From the NCBI RefSeq assembly GCF_042680605.1, contig NZ_JBHUEE010000002.1, positions 186,001 to 250,000 of the forward strand: a stretch of DNA of 64,000 nt. Direction: 5' to 3'. The notes under the pieces are model-generated. The model had not been told where the DNA came from and ran no database searches. It was given only the letters and a program-made list of their open reading frames with translations. A program made the position numbers and the translations under genes. Shown in pieces: positions 61,140 to 64,000 of the stretch (positions are counted from its first letter, which is position 1; each line of letters starts with the position of its first letter). Origin of the DNA: Allobogoriella deserti. Lineage in GTDB: Bacteria; Actinomycetota; Actinomycetes; Actinomycetales; Actinomycetaceae.

Positions 61140-62363
61140 ATGAGCAGGACAGGCCACGCCGGGCGGGCTCTTCGCCGGTATCGCGCGAAGCTGCAGCACG
61201 AACCGTTCGCCGGGGCGGTCCTGCTCCTGGGCGCGCTCGTGGCGCTGGTGTGGGCGAACTCGCCGTGGGGTGAGACGTACGTCGGCCTCACCGAGTTCGT
61301 CGTCGGGCCGGCGTCCTGGCACCTGGACCTCCCGCTCGGTGACTGGGCCGCCGACGGCCTGCTCGCCGTGTTCTTCTTCGTCGTGGGCCTGGAGCTGAAG
61401 ACGGAGTTCGTCTCCGGCTCGCTGCGGGACCTGCGCCAGGCGTTCGTACCGATCCTCGCCGCTGTGTTCGGCATGGTCGGCCCCGCGTTGGTCTACCTGA
61501 CGATCCAGGCGTCGACCGGCTCGGACGCCTACCACGGTTGGGCCGTGCCGGTCGCGACCGACATCGCCTTCGCCGTCGCGGTCCTCGGCATCTTCGGCCA
61601 CGGCCTTCCCCCGGGCGTCCGCACATTCCTACTGACCCTGGCCGTGGTCGATGACCTCCTGGGCATCGTGGTCATCGCCGTCTTCTACACCGCCGAGCTG
61701 AACTTCCTCGCCCTCGGGGGCGCCCTCGCCGTCATCGCCGTCTTCGGCTTGCTGGTCCGGCGTCGCATCACCCGGTGGTGGGTGCTCGTCCCGCTGGCCG
61801 TGCTCGCCTGGTACCTCATGCACGCCTCGGGCGTGCACGCCACCATCGCCGGGGTCCTGCTGGGCCTGACCGCGCCGGCGACCACCCTGCACCACGAGGA
61901 CGAGCCGCTGACCGAGCGCATCAACGACATCGTCCAACCCTGGTCGGCCGGACTCGTCCTGCCGGTCTTCGCGTTCTTCGCCGCGGGCGTGCGCGTCGCT
62001 GACTCGGGCGGCCTGGGTGCGGCACTGACCGACCCGGTCGCCCTCGGGATCTATCTGGCCCTGCCCCTGGGCAAGCTGCTCGGCATCTGGGGCGGCGTGA
62101 CACTGCTGACGAAACTGACCCGGCTCCGCCTCGGGCACGGCATCGACCTCGCGGACATCTTCCCCGTCTCTCTGGTCGCCGGCATCGGCTTCACCGTCTC
62201 GCTGCTCATCGCGAGCCTGTCCTTCGGCGCGGAAGATCCCCGCTCGGCGCATGCGCGGGTCGCGGTGCTCGTCGGTTCCCTGCTGGCCGCCGTCGGCGGA
62301 GCGTTGCTGCTGCGACTGCGGGTGCGCGTGCGCATCCGGGGACGGGCCGCGCACCACCGGTAG
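61140..62363 (+). CDS. nhaA: Na+/H+ antiporter NhaA
   Basis: The 407-aa antiporter exchanges Na+ (or Li+) for H+. It has about twelve helices with the NhaA hallmark DD pair in LAVVDDLLGIVVIAVFYT, the segment FFFVVGLELKTEFVSGSL, and PVATDIAFAVAVLGIFG. GGCAGG directly precedes the ATG at 61140; the longer frame reads through the tRNA region and is not used. Length is usual for actinobacterial NhaA. Confidence 0.94.
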   Translation: MSRTGHAGRALRRYRAKLQHEPFAGAVLLLGALVALVWANSPWGETYVGLTEFVVGPASWHLDLPLGDWAADGLLAVFFFVVGLELKTEFVSGSLRDLRQAFVPILAAVFGMVGPALVYLTIQASTGSDAYHGWAVPVATDIAFAVAVLGIFGHGLPPGVRTFLLTLAVVDDLLGIVVIAVFYTAELNFLALGGALAVIAVFGLLVRRRITRWWVLVPLAVLAWYLMHASGVHATIAGVLLGLTAPATTLHHEDEPLTERINDIVQPWSAGLVLPVFAFFAAGVRVADSGGLGAALTDPVALGIYLALPLGKLLGIWGGVTLLTKLTRLRLGHGIDLADIFPVSLVAGIGFTVSLLIASLSFGAEDPRSAHARVAVLVGSLLAAVGGALLLRLRVRVRIRGRAAHHR

Positions 62364-62434
62364 GTCGCGCACGCCCACGCGCCGGACGGCGGGCGGCGTG
62401 GCGCCGTGCCGGCTCGCCCGGCCGGGGGCGAACC

Positions 62435-63382
62435 TCAGGCCAGCGAGAGCGCGATGCCGTCGAGGATGTCGTGCTCGCTCGTGATCACCCGGGCCAGCCG
62501 GCCACCATCGGCGGCGACGTCCTGCTCGACGCGGGTGACGACGTCGGACCAGAGCAGGGCGCCGGCACCGATGACGTCGACCCGGCCGGGATGCATGAAC
62601 GGCATGGCGGCCCGGGCGCTGCGCGGAGCGGCCAGCAGGTCGGCGCACGAGGCGCGGACCCGGTCCGGGGTGAGGGCGGCGCCGTCGATCGCCGCCGCGT
62701 CGTAACCGGGCAGGTCGAGCGCGTGCGCGGTCACGGTCGTGACGGTGCCCGCCACGCCCACCAGCGTGCGGGCCGCACCGAAGGGGACGACGGCGGCCGC
62801 CTCGTCGATCCGGGCACTGGCCTCGCGACGGGCTGCGGCGATCTCCTCCTCGGTCGGCGGGTCGGTCGGCAGATGGCGCTCGGTCAGCCGCACACAGCCG
62901 ACGTCGACCGAGCGGGCGGCGCGAACGGTGTCCTGCCCGAGCACGAACTCGGTCGAGCCGCCGCCGATGTCCACCACGAGACAGGGACCGGGGTGGTCGC
63001 CACCGGCCAGTGAGGACACGGCGCCGCGGAAGCTGAGCTCGGCCTCCTCGTCGCCGGTGATGACTTCCGGCAGGACACCGAGGGCGTCGTGGATGCCGTC
63101 GACGAAGTCCTGCCGGTTCTCGGCGTCGCGGCTGGCGGAGGTGGCGACGAACCGGATCCGCTCGACCCCGTGCCGGGTGCATGTCTCGGCGTAGTCGCGG
63201 GCGGCGGCGACGGTGCGGTCCAGCGCCACCGGGTCGATCCGTCCTGTGCGGTCGACCCCTTGGCCGAGCCGGACGACCTCCATGCGGCGTTCGACGTCCG
63301 TCAGGGATGTGCCCGAGTCGAGATCCGCGACGAGGAGGCGGATGGAGTTGGTCCCGCAGTCGATGGCCGCTACACGAGTCAC
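62435..63382 (-). CDS. Ppx/GppA phosphatase family protein
   Basis: This ASKHA-fold exopolyphosphatase / pppGpp phosphatase-like protein is 315 aa, the short form typical of actinobacteria (single Ppx-GppA domain). Motifs: RVAAIDCGTNSIRLLVADLD at the N-terminus, FVATSASRDAENRQDF, VITGDEEAELSFRG, and LVVDIGGGSTEFVLG. Paralogues in mycobacteria differ in activity, so polyphosphate or pppGpp cannot be assigned. Start: GTG at 63382. The window also encodes a PPK2, a possible partner in polyphosphate turnover. Confidence 0.9.
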   Translation of the reverse strand: MTRVAAIDCGTNSIRLLVADLDSGTSLTDVERRMEVVRLGQGVDRTGRIDPVALDRTVAAARDYAETCTRHGVERIRFVATSASRDAENRQDFVDGIHDALGVLPEVITGDEEAELSFRGAVSSLAGGDHPGPCLVVDIGGGSTEFVLGQDTVRAARSVDVGCVRLTERHLPTDPPTEEEIAAARREASARIDEAAAVVPFGAARTLVGVAGTVTTVTAHALDLPGYDAAAIDGAALTPDRVRASCADLLAAPRSARAAMPFMHPGRVDVIGAGALLWSDVVTRVEQDVAADGGRLARVITSEHDILDGIALSLA

Positions 63383-63442
63383 GGACCAACCCTGCCACGA
63401 GTGGCCGCCCCCGCCGTGCGGTTCCCGCCGTAGGCTCGCGCC

Positions 63443-63904
63443 ATGAGCGAGACCCGTGCCACAGCGGCGCTGGACGCCTCCGGACTGGCCTACACCCTCA
63501 CCCGGCACGGCCCGGTGTCCGGGTTGGAGGAGGCGGCGGCCGCCCGAGGCGTCCCGCCGTCGGCCGTGCTCAAGACCCTGGTAGTCCGGCGCGGCGCCGA
63601 GGACTACCTGTTCGTCCTGGTCCCGGGCGGCCGGGCGATCTCCTGGCCGAAACTGCGCGCCGTGCTGGGCGTCAACCGCCTCTCGATGCCCGACGCCGCC
63701 ACGGCCAAGGACGTGACGGGCTACGAGCGCGGCACGATCACACCGTTCGGCGCGACGACCGCGTGGCCGGTGATCGCCGACGCCTCCATCGCCGGGACCG
63801 TCACCATCGGCGCCGGGGCCCCGGGAACGGCAGCCGTCGTGGAGGCAGCCGCGCTGATCGACGTCCTGAGCGCCCAGGTGGCCGATGTCACGGAGCTCTC
63901 CTGA
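63443..63904 (+). CDS. YbaK/EbsC-type aminoacyl-tRNA deacylase
   Basis: The 153-aa protein has the YbaK/ProX editing-domain fold: TLTRHGPVSGLEEAAAARGVPPSAVLKTLVVRR, the conserved DYLFVLVPGGRAISWPKLRAVL, and VTGYERGTITPFG. The lysine in VLKTL corresponds to the conserved YbaK lysine. Family members remove mischarged amino acids (Ala or Cys on tRNA-Pro). Divergent from ppx/gppA by 60 bases. Confidence 0.9.
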   Translation: MSETRATAALDASGLAYTLTRHGPVSGLEEAAAARGVPPSAVLKTLVVRRGAEDYLFVLVPGGRAISWPKLRAVLGVNRLSMPDAATAKDVTGYERGTITPFGATTAWPVIADASIAGTVTIGAGAPGTAAVVEAAALIDVLSAQVADVTELS

Positions 63905-64000
63905 CCGCGTCGGGTCGCTCCCGGAGATCGCATCCGGCCGCTCCTACCCACGCTCACGGTCCGGGCGTCAGGACCGACCGCCGGGGTCCTGCGAACTCGA
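63905..64000. other. Window end, no feature seen
   Basis: The last 96 bases hold nothing I can support. The minus-strand frame here is a shadow of the YbaK gene. Confidence 0.5.

Noticed and set aside
61629..63398. 589-aa minus-strand frame across the nhaA and ppx genes
   Set aside because: It spans two real genes in a different frame, with low-complexity composition.

Overview
The window comes from a high-GC Gram-positive actinobacterium. GC is roughly 70% with strong G/C third positions, GTG starts are common, and 4-bp ATGA/GTGA gene overlaps recur. Mycothiol enzymes (mca and two mycothiol-dependent isomerase-like proteins), an LpqY-SugABC-type sugar importer, DUF3151, DUF4307 and a PIN-PhoH2 protein fit that group, probably Micrococcales or a near relative. 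As far as I recall Mycobacterium gene order, greA / DUF4307 / mca / small membrane protein / hemolysin III / short-chain cis-prenyltransferase / phoH2 / xseB / xseA / ispH / ychF matches the Rv1080c-Rv1112 neighbourhood. About 30-64 kb therefore looks like conserved chromosome.

Layout. 0.3-8.5 kb: a KefB-type antiporter, a membrane protein, a luciferase-like oxidoreductase, a DUF222-HNH protein and small genes (truncated hemoglobin, SRPBCC, M23 peptidase), with short tandem repeats in the gaps. 8.4-13.9 kb: an SDR gene divergent from a TetR regulator, then a three-subunit PaoABC-like molybdenum hydroxylase operon. 13.9-20.1 kb: DinB/mycothiol-type proteins, a kinase-like protein, an unusual LLM-FAD-oxidase fusion divergent from an HxlR regulator, and a DHFR-like protein.

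20.49-27.15 kb is the notable part. It is a lower-GC island between the 3' end of ychF and a displaced copy of that same 3' end. Three related sites (about 20471, 23434 and 27121, + strand) each encode, on the - strand, a C-terminus of the form VEFRF-xx-stop. The leftmost uses host-like GC-rich codons and reads VVEFRFNV-stop, so it is probably the ancestral end of ychF. The other two use AT-rich codons. The simplest reading is two successive site-specific insertions into ychF. Element A (about 3.0 kb) carries a coiled-coil CHAT protease-like gene and a gene with a HEPN-type RNxxxHG motif. Element B (about 3.7 kb) carries a DUF4238 gene and a DUF4209 gene, also with RNxxxHG. Neither carries a recognisable integrase. 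The cargo looks like defence or toxin modules.

27-37.5 kb: ychF, an acyltransferase-like membrane protein, rmuC, an MBL hydrolase, ispH and a coupled DUF3151-xseA-xseB-pfkB run. 37.6-42 kb: sugC-sugB-sugA-lpqY. 42-64 kb: carbonic anhydrase, TauE, phoH2, cis-prenyltransferase, hemolysin III, a PPK2 with a lysine-rich tail, mca, greA, ilvA, an AI-2E-type permease, msrA, an orphan ParA, FKBP, a Bax-inhibitor protein, an ABC-2 exporter, NDH-2, a class I tRNA with a UAA anticodon, nhaA, ppx/gppA and a YbaK deacylase. Perfect hairpins after greA, after the FKBP gene and after the ABC exporter are likely terminators. No rRNA, CRISPR array, transposase or replication origin was seen.
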